DNA of 51,464 nucleotides from Verrucomicrobiota bacterium (lineage in GTDB: Bacteria > Verrucomicrobiota > Verrucomicrobiia > Limisphaerales > UBA9464): positions 1 through 51,464 of the forward strand of contig WBXI01000006.1 in assembly GCA_008933025.1 (NCBI GenBank). Direction: 5' to 3'. Shown piece after piece: positions 1 through 8,649 of the stretch (within the stretch, counting starts at the first letter, position 1; each line of letters opens with the position of its first letter). The notes beneath the pieces were generated by a model, which saw nothing but the letters and a program-made list of their open reading frames with translations, was not told where the DNA came from and ran no database searches. Made by a program: the position numbers and the translations under genes.

Positions 1-1
1 A

Positions 2-1120
2 GCCGCGTCCTGGCTCCGGTTCATGGGACTTTTCTGGGCCACCGCCCCCATCGCCTGGCTCTACGCCATCCCGGTCGAACGCCTCGCCGATTCCCTCGCG
101 GCCGCCCGGTTCAACGTCGCCTTGCTCGCCGTCGTCTCGCTCTGGCGCGTCCTCCTGATCGCCCGCGCGACCAGTGTCCTCCACGCCGTCCCTTTCGTCG
201 CCGCCCTCGCCTGGGTGGTGTCCGCCGCATGCCTCGAGGTGACCGCCGTCTACATTTTCGGGCCCGGCCTCGCCCGGGACATCATGGCCGGGATGGGCGG
301 CCTGCGGAATTCCCCGGAGGAAAACCTTTTGCTCGGCGCGCTCCATCGGGCCACGAACGCCGCGATCCTCGCCTTCGTCCCGGCCGTCCTCGTCGGGATC
401 GCGGCACGACGGTGGCACAAGTCGCCCGTCGCGGCCGGCGTGGTCCCCGCCCCGGCGCCGCTCCCGTGGAAGACCTTCGCCGCCCTCGCCGCCTTCTGGA
501 TCGCCGTCGCCATCCCCGCCCAGCGCGAAGTCCGGCTCAACGCCGAACTCGATGCCCTCGTCGCGGCCGGGCGTTGGCGCGAGGCACTCGACCACCTCGC
601 GGCCCATGGTCCGAAAGCCTACGCGCCTTCGCGCCAGCTTCCCCCGAAGGCGTTCGAATATTCCGTCTTCACCCAATTGCCCGACCTGTTGGGTGCCCTG
701 GCCACCAACGACCCGCCCTGGCTCCACGCGCATCTCCTCCGGCGCTGGAACATCCTCGCTTCCCACCTCGGGTACGTTCCCGCGACCGACGGTCCCCATC
801 CGACGGTCGACGACGAATACGTCGGCTGGCGCGGCTACATGGCCTGCCGCGAACTCGGGCCCGATGTCCTGATCCGCGCGCTCGACGGCCTCGAGTGCTC
901 CGCTTCGGGGCGAGCCTGGGTGAGCAACAACGTCGCGATGTTCGCGTTTGCCGCGGAGCACGCCGCGCCGGGGAGCCGGCAAATCGATGGAACGAACCCA
1001 CCCCCGTCCGGGTCTGCCGCCGACATGCGGCGACTGGGCGAGCGTCTCGCCCGCCACCCGAAGCCCCGAACTTCCGGCTTGCCCCGGACCGGGGCTTCTG
1101 GCGACGGTGCGTCGCGATGA
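2..1120 (+). CDS. Hypothetical membrane protein, 5'-truncated by the window edge (open frame runs upstream of the ATG at 23)
   Basis: ORF 23..1120; frame is open back to base 2 and encodes hydrophobic residues; several predicted TM stretches then a soluble C-terminal part. Confidence 0.6.
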   Translation, partial: AASWLRFMGLFWATAPIAWLYAIPVERLADSLAAARFNVALLAVVSLWRVLLIARATSVLHAVPFVAALAWVVSAACLEVTAVYIFGPGLARDIMAGMGGLRNSPEENLLLGALHRATNAAILAFVPAVLVGIAARRWHKSPVAAGVVPAPAPLPWKTFAALAAFWIAVAIPAQREVRLNAELDALVAAGRWREALDHLAAHGPKAYAPSRQLPPKAFEYSVFTQLPDLLGALATNDPPWLHAHLLRRWNILASHLGYVPATDGPHPTVDDEYVGWRGYMACRELGPDVLIRALDGLECSASGRAWVSNNVAMFAFAAEHAAPGSRQIDGTNPPPSGSAADMRRLGERLARHPKPRTSGLPRTGASGDGASR

Positions 1121-1224
1121 AGGTTCGGCGACACGTCGACGGCCCGTCCGGGACCAATGGTTCCCGGGCGAACCGCATCATTGGGGAGAACATCATTATC
1201 GGCGGCGCAAGCCGGCCTTGCTGA
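1117..1224 (+). CDS. Candidate Ile-rich leader peptide MKVRRHVDGPSGTNGSRANRIIGENIIIGGASRPC
   Basis: ATG overlaps the stop of the upstream ORF (ATGA); five Ile codons in eight (1177..1200), followed by a strong hairpin and then cimA. Confidence 0.4.
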   Translation: MKVRRHVDGPSGTNGSRANRIIGENIIIGGASRPC

Positions 1225-1243
1225 GCGAGTTTTCCCCGAACCG

Positions 1244-1276
1244 AAAACCCCGTTCCGCAGGCCGGAACGGGGTTTT
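1244..1276 (+). terminator. 14-bp perfect stem-loop (AAAACCCCGTTCCG / CGGAACGGGGTTTT), terminator or attenuator upstream of cimA
   Basis: Perfect inverted repeat with 5-nt loop, ending in TTTTGGTTTT. Confidence 0.6.
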
Positions 1277-1321
1277 GGTTTTCCGGACCCCACTTTTCGA
1301 GACACCCTCCGACACTCCTCC

Positions 1322-2893
1322 ATGAAATCCCACGTCGAGATCTACGACACGACCCTGCGCGACGGCTCGCAGGGCGAAGGCGTCAACTTTTCGGTCGCCG
1401 ACAAGCTCCGCATCGCCGAGCGCCTCGACCAGTTCGGCATGCACTTCATCGAGGGCGGCTGGCCGGGCTCGAATCCCAAGGACATCGAGTTCTTCGCGCA
1501 GGCCAAGCGGCGCAAGTGGCGCCACGCGCGCCTCGCGGCTTTCGGTTCCACCCGGCGCAAGGGCGTCGCCGTCGAATCCGACGAACAGGTGCGCCTCCTC
1601 CTCGAGGCCGGCACGCCCGTCGTGACGATCTACGGGAAGACCTCGATGCTCCATGTCCGCGAGGTGCTGCGCTGCACGCCGGAGGAAAACCTCGCGATGA
1701 TCGGCGACACGGTCCGCTACCTGAAGGACCACGGGAAATTCGTCGTGTACGACGCGGAACACTGTTTCGACGGCTTCAAACTCGACCCGGAATACGCGCT
1801 CGCCTCCTGGCAGGCCGCGGAGAAAGCCGGCGCGGACCGGGTGGTCCTCTGCGACACCAACGGCGGGTGCCTGCCCGGCGAGGTCGCGCGGATCACGGCC
1901 CACGCGATCGGCCGGCTGAACTGCCCGGTCGGCATCCATTCGCACGACGACAGCGGCCTCGGGGTGGCCAACGCGCTGGCGTCCGTCGAGTCCGGCGCGA
2001 TGCACGTGCAGGGCACCGTGAACGGCTACGGCGAGCGCACGGGCAATTGCAATCTCGTCAGCACCATCCCCTGCCTTGCCCTCAAGATGGGCCGGCGCAC
2101 CGTCGCCCCCGGTTCGCTGCGCAAGCTCCGGGACTTGTCCCAGTTCGTCGACGAGATGGCGAACATCCGGCCGAACCCGCGCCAACCCTGGGTGGGTTCC
2201 GCGGCTTTCGCCCACAAGGGCGGCACCCACGTCAACGCCGTCCAGAAACTCGCCTCCAGCTACGAGCACGTCGACCCGTCGCTCGTCGGCAACGCGCGCA
2301 ACATCCTCGTCAGCGACCTCTCCGGCCGCAGCAACATCCTGCTCAAGGCCCGCGACCTCGGGTTCGATCTCGACGAATCGAAGCCCGACGCCAAGGCGAT
2401 CCTGCAACGCGTGAAGGAACTGGAGCACGAAGGCTACGAGTTCGAGGCCGCCGAGGCGTCGCTCGCGCTCCTCATCCGCGGCCTGGTCGAGAAGAACCCG
2501 GAACTGCTTTTCACCGTCGACGCCTTCCACGTCTCGACCCGCGGCACGCCCGCCTCGTCCGTCTGCGAGGCCACCGTCAAGGTTCGGGTCGGCAACGTCG
2601 TCCACCACACGGTCGCCGACGGCGACGGCCCGGTGAACGCGCTCGACGGTGCCCTCCGCTCCGCCCTCGCCCGCTCGTTCCCCAAACTCGCCAAGGTCAC
2701 CCTCACCGATTACAAGGTCCGCATCCTCGACGGCGTCGCCGGCACCGCCGCCCGCACCCGCGTCCTCATCGTGTCCGGCGACGGCACCCGCGAATGGGGC
2801 ACCGTCGGCGTCAGCGAGAACATCATCTCGGCGTCGCTCCAGGCACTGGTGGACTCCATGGAATACGCGCTGCTCCAGCGCCGCGGTCGCTGA
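1322..2893 (+). CDS. cimA: Citramalate synthase (isoleucine pathway; alpha-IPM synthase-like with C-terminal regulatory domain)
   Basis: N-terminus MKSHVEIYDTTLRDGSQGEGVNFSVADKLRIAERLDQFGMHFIEGGWPGSNPKD; HSHDDSGLGVAN motif. Confidence 0.93.
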   Translation: MKSHVEIYDTTLRDGSQGEGVNFSVADKLRIAERLDQFGMHFIEGGWPGSNPKDIEFFAQAKRRKWRHARLAAFGSTRRKGVAVESDEQVRLLLEAGTPVVTIYGKTSMLHVREVLRCTPEENLAMIGDTVRYLKDHGKFVVYDAEHCFDGFKLDPEYALASWQAAEKAGADRVVLCDTNGGCLPGEVARITAHAIGRLNCPVGIHSHDDSGLGVANALASVESGAMHVQGTVNGYGERTGNCNLVSTIPCLALKMGRRTVAPGSLRKLRDLSQFVDEMANIRPNPRQPWVGSAAFAHKGGTHVNAVQKLASSYEHVDPSLVGNARNILVSDLSGRSNILLKARDLGFDLDESKPDAKAILQRVKELEHEGYEFEAAEASLALLIRGLVEKNPELLFTVDAFHVSTRGTPASSVCEATVKVRVGNVVHHTVADGDGPVNALDGALRSALARSFPKLAKVTLTDYKVRILDGVAGTAARTRVLIVSGDGTREWGTVGVSENIISASLQALVDSMEYALLQRRGR

Positions 2894-2950
2894 CCGCCCC
2901 GCCGGACGACGCGCGGGCGGGTCCTTTCGTCGCGGACCCGCCCCGCCGTC

Positions 2951-3925
2951 CTAGGGAACCGCGGTCGCCCGGAAGAGCCCGGCGTCCACGAGACAGTTGG
3001 TCGAGAAGGTCCAGGTGCCCGACGTCACGCGCTGCGTGGCGATCGGGACCCAGGCCACCGCGTCGCGGCTTTTCCAGACGGTGTAGGTCCCGATCCACGG
3101 TCCGTTGACGTCGAAGAAGAACACGTTGGAAGCCACCGAGGTCTGCACCAGGCGCAGCGGCACGTCGAATGGGTACACCGCCAGGCGTACCGGGGCACTG
3201 GTCACGCTGCCGGCCGTGTTCGCGACCACCACCCGGTAGAGTCCGTCGGCCGAAGCGGGCACGTTGGTCAGCACGAGCGTCGGCAGCGTCCCGCCGGGCA
3301 CCGGCAGGTCGCCGACCCACCATTGGTACGACGGCGCCGGATCGCCGGTCGCCAGCACCTCGAACCGTGCCGTACCGCCGACGGCCACCGACTGCGGCAG
3401 CGGGTCCCGGTCGACCACGGGCACGACGCCGTTCGGCGCGATCTCGATGGTCACCGGCATGCTCACCATCATGGGGCCGTAATTCACGTTCCCGGCGAAG
3501 ACCTCAACGTTGTAGGTGCCGGCCACGGTGGGCGTCCCCTGGATGTAGCCCTTGCCGCCCGGCTTGGTGTCGATGGCCAAACCGGGCGGAAGCGGTCGGC
3601 AATCGAACGTGTCGAGGGTGTGGTCCGAACCGGGGTCGAGCACCGTGATGCGGATCTTGAAGGGCGTGCCGACCTTTCCCGAAACCCAATTGGTGGGATC
3701 ACCGACGGGCGTCGTGCCCGAATAGACGACGACGCCGCCGATCGCCGCGGAAGCGGCCGAAAGGGCGTGGGCACCGCCCGAAACCAACGAGCCCAGTCCG
3801 GCCCAACGGCACAACTGCACCGCGAGGGGCGCGCCGAGTCTTCCCAGGACGAACAACGGCTGGAACCAAGCCCGTCCCTGGACGAACAACGCCAGGAGCA
3901 ACGGCCACAGGCGCGCCGCCTTCAT
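2951..3925 (-). CDS. Secreted protein with Ig-like domains
   Basis: 'PPGLAIDTKPGGKGYIQGTPTVAGTYNVEV' and 'VAVGGTARFEVLATGDPAPSYQWW...ADGLYRVVVANTAG' Ig-like signatures; ATGA overlap with the upstream gene. Confidence 0.75.
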   Translation of the reverse strand: MKAARLWPLLLALFVQGRAWFQPLFVLGRLGAPLAVQLCRWAGLGSLVSGGAHALSAASAAIGGVVVYSGTTPVGDPTNWVSGKVGTPFKIRITVLDPGSDHTLDTFDCRPLPPGLAIDTKPGGKGYIQGTPTVAGTYNVEVFAGNVNYGPMMVSMPVTIEIAPNGVVPVVDRDPLPQSVAVGGTARFEVLATGDPAPSYQWWVGDLPVPGGTLPTLVLTNVPASADGLYRVVVANTAGSVTSAPVRLAVYPFDVPLRLVQTSVASNVFFFDVNGPWIGTYTVWKSRDAVAWVPIATQRVTSGTWTFSTNCLVDAGLFRATAVP

Positions 3926-4494
3926 CGGGTTCCCTCCCGGGTCCGGTCGCCGGCCCCGTGCCGATCCTCCGGCGTCGCCTCTCCCAATTCGCGCACCCCG
4001 CCGCGCGAATCGACCTCGAATCGCCGGGTCTCCGGGAAGAAGCAACTCGACCCGCTGCAACCCTGCAGCACGACCTCGATCCGCAAGGGCGCCGGCCGTG
4101 GTTGCGGCAGGACCCAATCCGCCGAGAACGACGCGGCGTACACGCGTTTCTTTTGGCCGGAGAAACGGTCCTTCACCGGGACCGATTGCGGCAGCCGGAA
4201 CCGGATCCGGTTGGTCGTGCCGTCGAGCCGGAACTCCAGCTTCTCGGCATACAACAGGTGGGCGGCCGGGAGCCGGAATCCCAGGGTGAGGCACGCTTGG
4301 CCGGAATTCGTGGCCATCGTCGGGACAATCTCGAACGGACTGGCACCCCGGGCCGACCCGCAGGCCAGCCAAACCAGCAGGCCCGGCATCGCAAGCCGGC
4401 ACATGCGCCGGGCCGCGCCGCGCGCCCCTTGGGCCATGGCCCGGGCCACTCGGGCCGGCGCCGTCGCCACCCACGCAATCCAGACGCGGTGCAT
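3922..4494 (-). CDS. Stand-alone DsbD N-terminal (alpha) domain-like periplasmic protein
   Basis: Signal peptide; 'VVLQGCSGSSCFFPETRRFEV' resembles DsbD-alpha 'YQGCADAGFCYPPET'. Confidence 0.75.
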   Translation of the reverse strand: MHRVWIAWVATAPARVARAMAQGARGAARRMCRLAMPGLLVWLACGSARGASPFEIVPTMATNSGQACLTLGFRLPAAHLLYAEKLEFRLDGTTNRIRFRLPQSVPVKDRFSGQKKRVYAASFSADWVLPQPRPAPLRIEVVLQGCSGSSCFFPETRRFEVDSRGGVRELGEATPEDRHGAGDRTREGTR

Positions 4495-4504
4495 CGTTCG
4501 TTCC

Positions 4505-4738
4505 TCAATTGCAGCCGCAGCCCCCGCCCCCGACGGCGCGGCCGCCGTGCACCGCTTCCCGCGAAAACCACAGGTGCTCGCCCATGGCCGACCCGAGGCG
4601 GTCCCGGTCCGGCCGCATCCCGTACTGCGCCAGATGATCCCGTTCCCACGGCCGGACGGCGGAGCAACCGGACATCACGGCCATCGCCGCCACGGCGATC
4701 ACCGCCCGGCAATACCGGATGGACGACCGGGGTTTCAT
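4505..4738 (-). CDS. DUF4266-type small lipoprotein
   Basis: Lipobox-like AVMSGCS, 'WERDHLAQYGMRPDRD', C-terminal GGGGCGCN; ATGA overlap with tlpA-like stop. Confidence 0.75.
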   Translation of the reverse strand: MKPRSSIRYCRAVIAVAAMAVMSGCSAVRPWERDHLAQYGMRPDRDRLGSAMGEHLWFSREAVHGGRAVGGGGCGCN

Positions 4739-5364
4739 CGTGGGACCTGCCCGCGCGCCTCGGGCACCGCGTTCGTGCCCGGCGCACGCAACAACTGCTC
4801 GATCTCGCGGAGGTACAGCCGCTTGGTTTCGTGCCCCTTGTAGCCCGGGTGCATGAACCGGACGATGCCCTCCCGGTCGAGCAGGAACGAGGTGGGCATG
4901 GCGACCACGTTCACCCGTGCCACCAACCGCCGCTTCGCGTCCCGCACCACGGGAAACGAAACCGGGTTGTCCGCGAGGAACGCCTTCATGGCCGACTTGC
5001 TTTCGTCGACGTTGACCGCCAGCACCTGCAAACCCTGCGACCGGTACCGCTGGAAAAAGTCTTCCATCAACGGGAACGATTCCTGGCACGGGCCGCACCA
5101 CGACGCCCAGAAATCGACGACGACGACCTTGCCCCGGAGTTCCCGCGGCAGGTCGCCTTCCATCCCGAACGCCGCCAGGTCCGGGAACCGGTCGCCGACC
5201 TGGAGCGCCGGCACCGCGTTGGTGGGCGTCGCCGCGGTTTTCGTCTCGGCCCCGAACGCCGGCGATGGGTTCGCGAACGCGGCGCCGACCGCCACCGCGC
5301 ACGCGAGCGGCAGCCATCCCCACGCACCGCGCCGGGGAGGGGTTTCGGTAGGAGTGATGTTCAT
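4735..5364 (-). CDS. TlpA/ResA-family thioredoxin-like protein
   Basis: 'GKVVVVDFWASWCGPCQESFPLMEDFFQRYRSQGLQVLAVNVDES'; N-terminal signal. Confidence 0.92.
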   Translation of the reverse strand: MNITPTETPPRRGAWGWLPLACAVAVGAAFANPSPAFGAETKTAATPTNAVPALQVGDRFPDLAAFGMEGDLPRELRGKVVVVDFWASWCGPCQESFPLMEDFFQRYRSQGLQVLAVNVDESKSAMKAFLADNPVSFPVVRDAKRRLVARVNVVAMPTSFLLDREGIVRFMHPGYKGHETKRLYLREIEQLLRAPGTNAVPEARGQVPR

Positions 5365-5383
5365 GCGACGATGCGGGCGCGGT

Positions 5384-6550
5384 TCAGAATTGCAGCCGCA
5401 ACCCGACGGTCCAGATGTTGGCCTCGGGGTAGTTGCTCCGCGAAGTCACGGCGTCGAGGCCCAGCATCCGGTAGCGCTTGTACGCGGCTTCCAGAGTGCC
5501 GTGCCGGTGGACCCGCCATGACACCGAGGCACCGTAGGTGAAAGTCTCGAGCTCCGAAAGCCGGTAATCGGCCGAGGAAAACGCCGGGATCACGGCGTCC
5601 GGCGTCGACTCGGGATCGGTGGGATCGCCGGCGAACCGCACGCCGTAGAACGACGCCGCGGACTGGCGGTGGTACCGGAACATCGGCGCGACGCGGACCC
5701 GGTTCCCGAGATCCTGGAACCACTCGACCCCGGCGGTGTGGCCGACGATCCCGAAGGAATCGTGGCCGAACCGATAGCTGGTCTCGACGGCGGCGTGGAG
5801 CGGCGGGATGGCCTGGTTCCAACCCACCCAGACCACTTGCCGCGTCTTGTGCCCGGGACGTTGGTCGGGGAACAACGTCCGGGAGTTCGGATAGCCGTCG
5901 AAGCGGACGCCCTTGTACGGATCCGAGAGGTAGCCGGAGGCGGTGCCCAGCGTGAGGTTGACCGTCAACAGGGACAAACGGTTCAGGACCTGCACCCAGC
6001 CGACCAGGAATTCCCACTCGTCCTTCCGCCGCTCGCGGCGCCACGACTTGGGTTGGATGGTGTCGAAATCGCGGGCCAAACCCAGGTTCAGGGTCGAGTT
6101 CTTCCCGTTGAAATCAAAACTGTAGTTCGCCCCCGGCGCGTACGAGACGTAGTCGTTCTCGCGGCTTTGCGCGAAGTGCGGCGCGATCGTGTGCGCCCCG
6201 TGGCGCCAGACCCATTCCAAAGTCTCCGCCAACCGCAGGTCGGTGAGTTCCGCCAGCGGGACCTGCGTGCTCCCCTTCGGCGGCGGCGCGCCGGTCGGGG
6301 TCGCGCCCGAGATCGCGTCCGCCACGAACTGTGCCCGGACCGTCTGCTGCGCCGGCAGGTCCGCCTCGACCTGGACGGCATGGGTCTGCACGTCGGTGCG
6401 GTGCGCGTCTTCCTGGTACGCCTCGAACCGGTACTGCACGCCGATCTCGCCCCGGACCTGCAGGCGGCCGAGCCCGGGCAACAGCAGCGCGGCCAGCAAT
6501 GCCAGCAGGGGTCGCGGCCGGGCCGCCGTGGAATCGCCCAAAGCCTTCAT
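5384..6550 (-). CDS. DUF3570-type outer-membrane beta-barrel protein
   Basis: 'YRFEAYQEDAHRTDVQTHAVQVEADL...DAISGATPTGAPPP' and C-terminal barrel ending LRLQF. Confidence 0.8.
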   Translation of the reverse strand: MKALGDSTAARPRPLLALLAALLLPGLGRLQVRGEIGVQYRFEAYQEDAHRTDVQTHAVQVEADLPAQQTVRAQFVADAISGATPTGAPPPKGSTQVPLAELTDLRLAETLEWVWRHGAHTIAPHFAQSRENDYVSYAPGANYSFDFNGKNSTLNLGLARDFDTIQPKSWRRERRKDEWEFLVGWVQVLNRLSLLTVNLTLGTASGYLSDPYKGVRFDGYPNSRTLFPDQRPGHKTRQVVWVGWNQAIPPLHAAVETSYRFGHDSFGIVGHTAGVEWFQDLGNRVRVAPMFRYHRQSAASFYGVRFAGDPTDPESTPDAVIPAFSSADYRLSELETFTYGASVSWRVHRHGTLEAAYKRYRMLGLDAVTSRSNYPEANIWTVGLRLQF

Positions 6551-7638
6551 GTTCCGTGTTCCCCGGCCACGACCGGAACCAGACCGGTCCCGGCGACGCG
6601 TTGCACCGGCTCGAGCGGCAGTTCGAGGCGCGACAAATGCCAGACGCGGCCCTGGCGTTGGCGGAATCCCAGGTTGCCCGGCAACGCGACCAACGCCCGC
6701 ACGACCCGCAACCCCAGCCCCAGCGTGTGCCCCGCCGGCGTCGTGTGCCGCACCTGGTTGAGGATCGTCAACCGCACCCGCTGGCCCGCCACCCGCAGGC
6801 GGATGCAGATCGGCCCGCGCCCGTGCACCAACGAATTCGTGAGCAGCGAGTGCAGGATTTGCTTCCCGTACCGGGGATCGACGTTCACCCAGCAGCTGCC
6901 ACCGGGCTGTTCGAGCCGCAACTCGCGTTTCTCCTCCGCCGCCAGCAGCCGGAAATCCCGGATCAGATCGTCCAGCAGCGCCGCGATGTCCACCGCGCGG
7001 CGGTCCCATTGCAACCGGCCCTGGTCGGCCTTGGCGATCAACAGCGACTGGTCCACCACGTGCGTGAGCCGGTGCAACTCCCCGTGCAGTTCCTCCGCCA
7101 GCTCGGGGTCGATCCGGCCGTCGGACTGCTCGACCTTGAGCCGGAGGATGGTCAACGGCGTGCGCAGTTCGTGGGCGACCCGCGCGGCGTACTCGCTCAT
7201 CTCGCCGAAGGAGGTCCGCAGCCGGCCGAGCATGTCGTTCAGGTGCCGCACGAGGTCGCGGAACTGCTCGTCGGCCTCCGCCAACTCGACGCGCCGGTCC
7301 AGGTTGCGGGTGCTCACGGCCATCAACTGGGTGTTGAGGCTCCCGATCGGGCTCAGCGACTTGCGCGCGATCCACCAACCGAGCAGGAGCAACGCCAGCA
7401 CCATGGGCAACGAGAACGTCAATCCCGCCACCACCAGGTCGTTCATGATCTCGCGGATCTCTTCCTCCGTCAGGCTGCCGCGCAGCCGCCAGTTCTCGCG
7501 CGTCGTCGCTTCCGTGCCGAACGATTTCCGGCGGAGTTCCTGGTCGAGGTTGCTGTAGGTCAACCCCATGAAGACCGCGGTCGCCGCGAAGAAACTCAGG
7601 GCAAACCACAGGGTGAGCCGGACCCGCAACGACTTCAT
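6547..7638 (-). CDS. HAMP-type sensor histidine kinase with atypical ATP-binding region
   Basis: Two TM segments, AHELRTPLTILRLKVEQ H-box, LLTNSLVHG N-box; no DxGxG box. Confidence 0.88.
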   Translation of the reverse strand: MKSLRVRLTLWFALSFFAATAVFMGLTYSNLDQELRRKSFGTEATTRENWRLRGSLTEEEIREIMNDLVVAGLTFSLPMVLALLLLGWWIARKSLSPIGSLNTQLMAVSTRNLDRRVELAEADEQFRDLVRHLNDMLGRLRTSFGEMSEYAARVAHELRTPLTILRLKVEQSDGRIDPELAEELHGELHRLTHVVDQSLLIAKADQGRLQWDRRAVDIAALLDDLIRDFRLLAAEEKRELRLEQPGGSCWVNVDPRYGKQILHSLLTNSLVHGRGPICIRLRVAGQRVRLTILNQVRHTTPAGHTLGLGLRVVRALVALPGNLGFRQRQGRVWHLSRLELPLEPVQRVAGTGLVPVVAGEHGT

Positions 7639-8312
7639 TCGGCCTCCTCCCGCAGCGCGAACCCGACGCCGCGCACGGTGTGCAGCAGGGGCTTGGTCCC
7701 CGGCAGGTCCAGTTTCCGGCGCAGGTAGTTCACGTACACGTTCACCACGTTCGTCTGCGAATCGAAGTGCTGGTCCCACACGTGCTCCACGATCGCCGTC
7801 TTGCTCACCGGCTTCGGCGAACTCACCATCAGGAATTCCAGCAGCGCGAACTCGCGGTTCGTCAACTCGATCTCCGCCCCGCCACGCCGCGCGCAATGCG
7901 ACACCAGATCCAGCTCGAGATCCGCCACCCGCAGCGTGTTGGCCTGCTGCGGACGCTGCCGCCGCAGCACCGCCCGGATCCGCGCCAACAGTTCCGTCAG
8001 CGAAAACGGCTTCACCAGATAGTCGTCCGCGCCCGCGTCCAATCCCCGCACCCGGTCCTCCACGTCGCCCCGCGCCGTCACGAAGATCACCGGCACCGTC
8101 GATCCCTTCCGGCGCAGGTGCCGGACCACCGTGAACCCGTCCTTCGCCGGCATCATCACGTCGAACACCATCGCGTCGTACGGGTGGTTCTCCGCCAGCC
8201 ACAGCGCCTCGTCGCCGTCCGACGCCAAGTCGACGGCATAGCCCTCCGCCTGCAGGCCCTGCCGCAGGTGTTCGGCCACCTTCGTCTCGTCTTCCGCGAT
8301 CAGGATGCGCAT
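7635..8312 (-). CDS. OmpR-family response regulator
   Basis: MRILIAEDETKVAEHL... receiver and winged-helix domain; ATGA overlap with kinase. Confidence 0.93.
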   Translation of the reverse strand: MRILIAEDETKVAEHLRQGLQAEGYAVDLASDGDEALWLAENHPYDAMVFDVMMPAKDGFTVVRHLRRKGSTVPVIFVTARGDVEDRVRGLDAGADDYLVKPFSLTELLARIRAVLRRQRPQQANTLRVADLELDLVSHCARRGGAEIELTNREFALLEFLMVSSPKPVSKTAIVEHVWDQHFDSQTNVVNVYVNYLRRKLDLPGTKPLLHTVRGVGFALREEAE

Positions 8313-8649
8313 GGATTTTCTACCCACCCAATAGGCCGATCCCTCCCCCCGGGCGAGTGCGATCGTCTCCTTAAGAAAAAACTAACCGCTGCCCGACGCC
8401 GTCCTTACGCGGGACCGGGCAGGTTCATGACGGCGACGGTTCTCTCCTCCCGTCCGTCGCCGTGGCGGTCCAAGGTGCTGATTCCTTCGGACCGCTTTAT
8501 TCCGCGGGGGACGGTTCGCGTCCGGTTGGTGGCGCGGGCCGTCCCCCCAATTCCCCCGGCCCCACCCTCCGTAGCCTTCACCGTAAGGCGACGGAGCCCA
8601 TCACCACGTAGCTGTCGCCGTAAGTCGACGGATTCGTTACTCTCCGACA

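Noticed and set aside
1157-1321. N-terminal extension of the cimA ORF to base 1157
   Set aside because: Extension is translated through the hairpin and leader; family homology starts at MKSHVEIYDTTLRDG (1322).
8578-8635. Possible CRISPR repeat pair
   Set aside because: Only two imperfect short copies, no regular spacer array and no cas genes.
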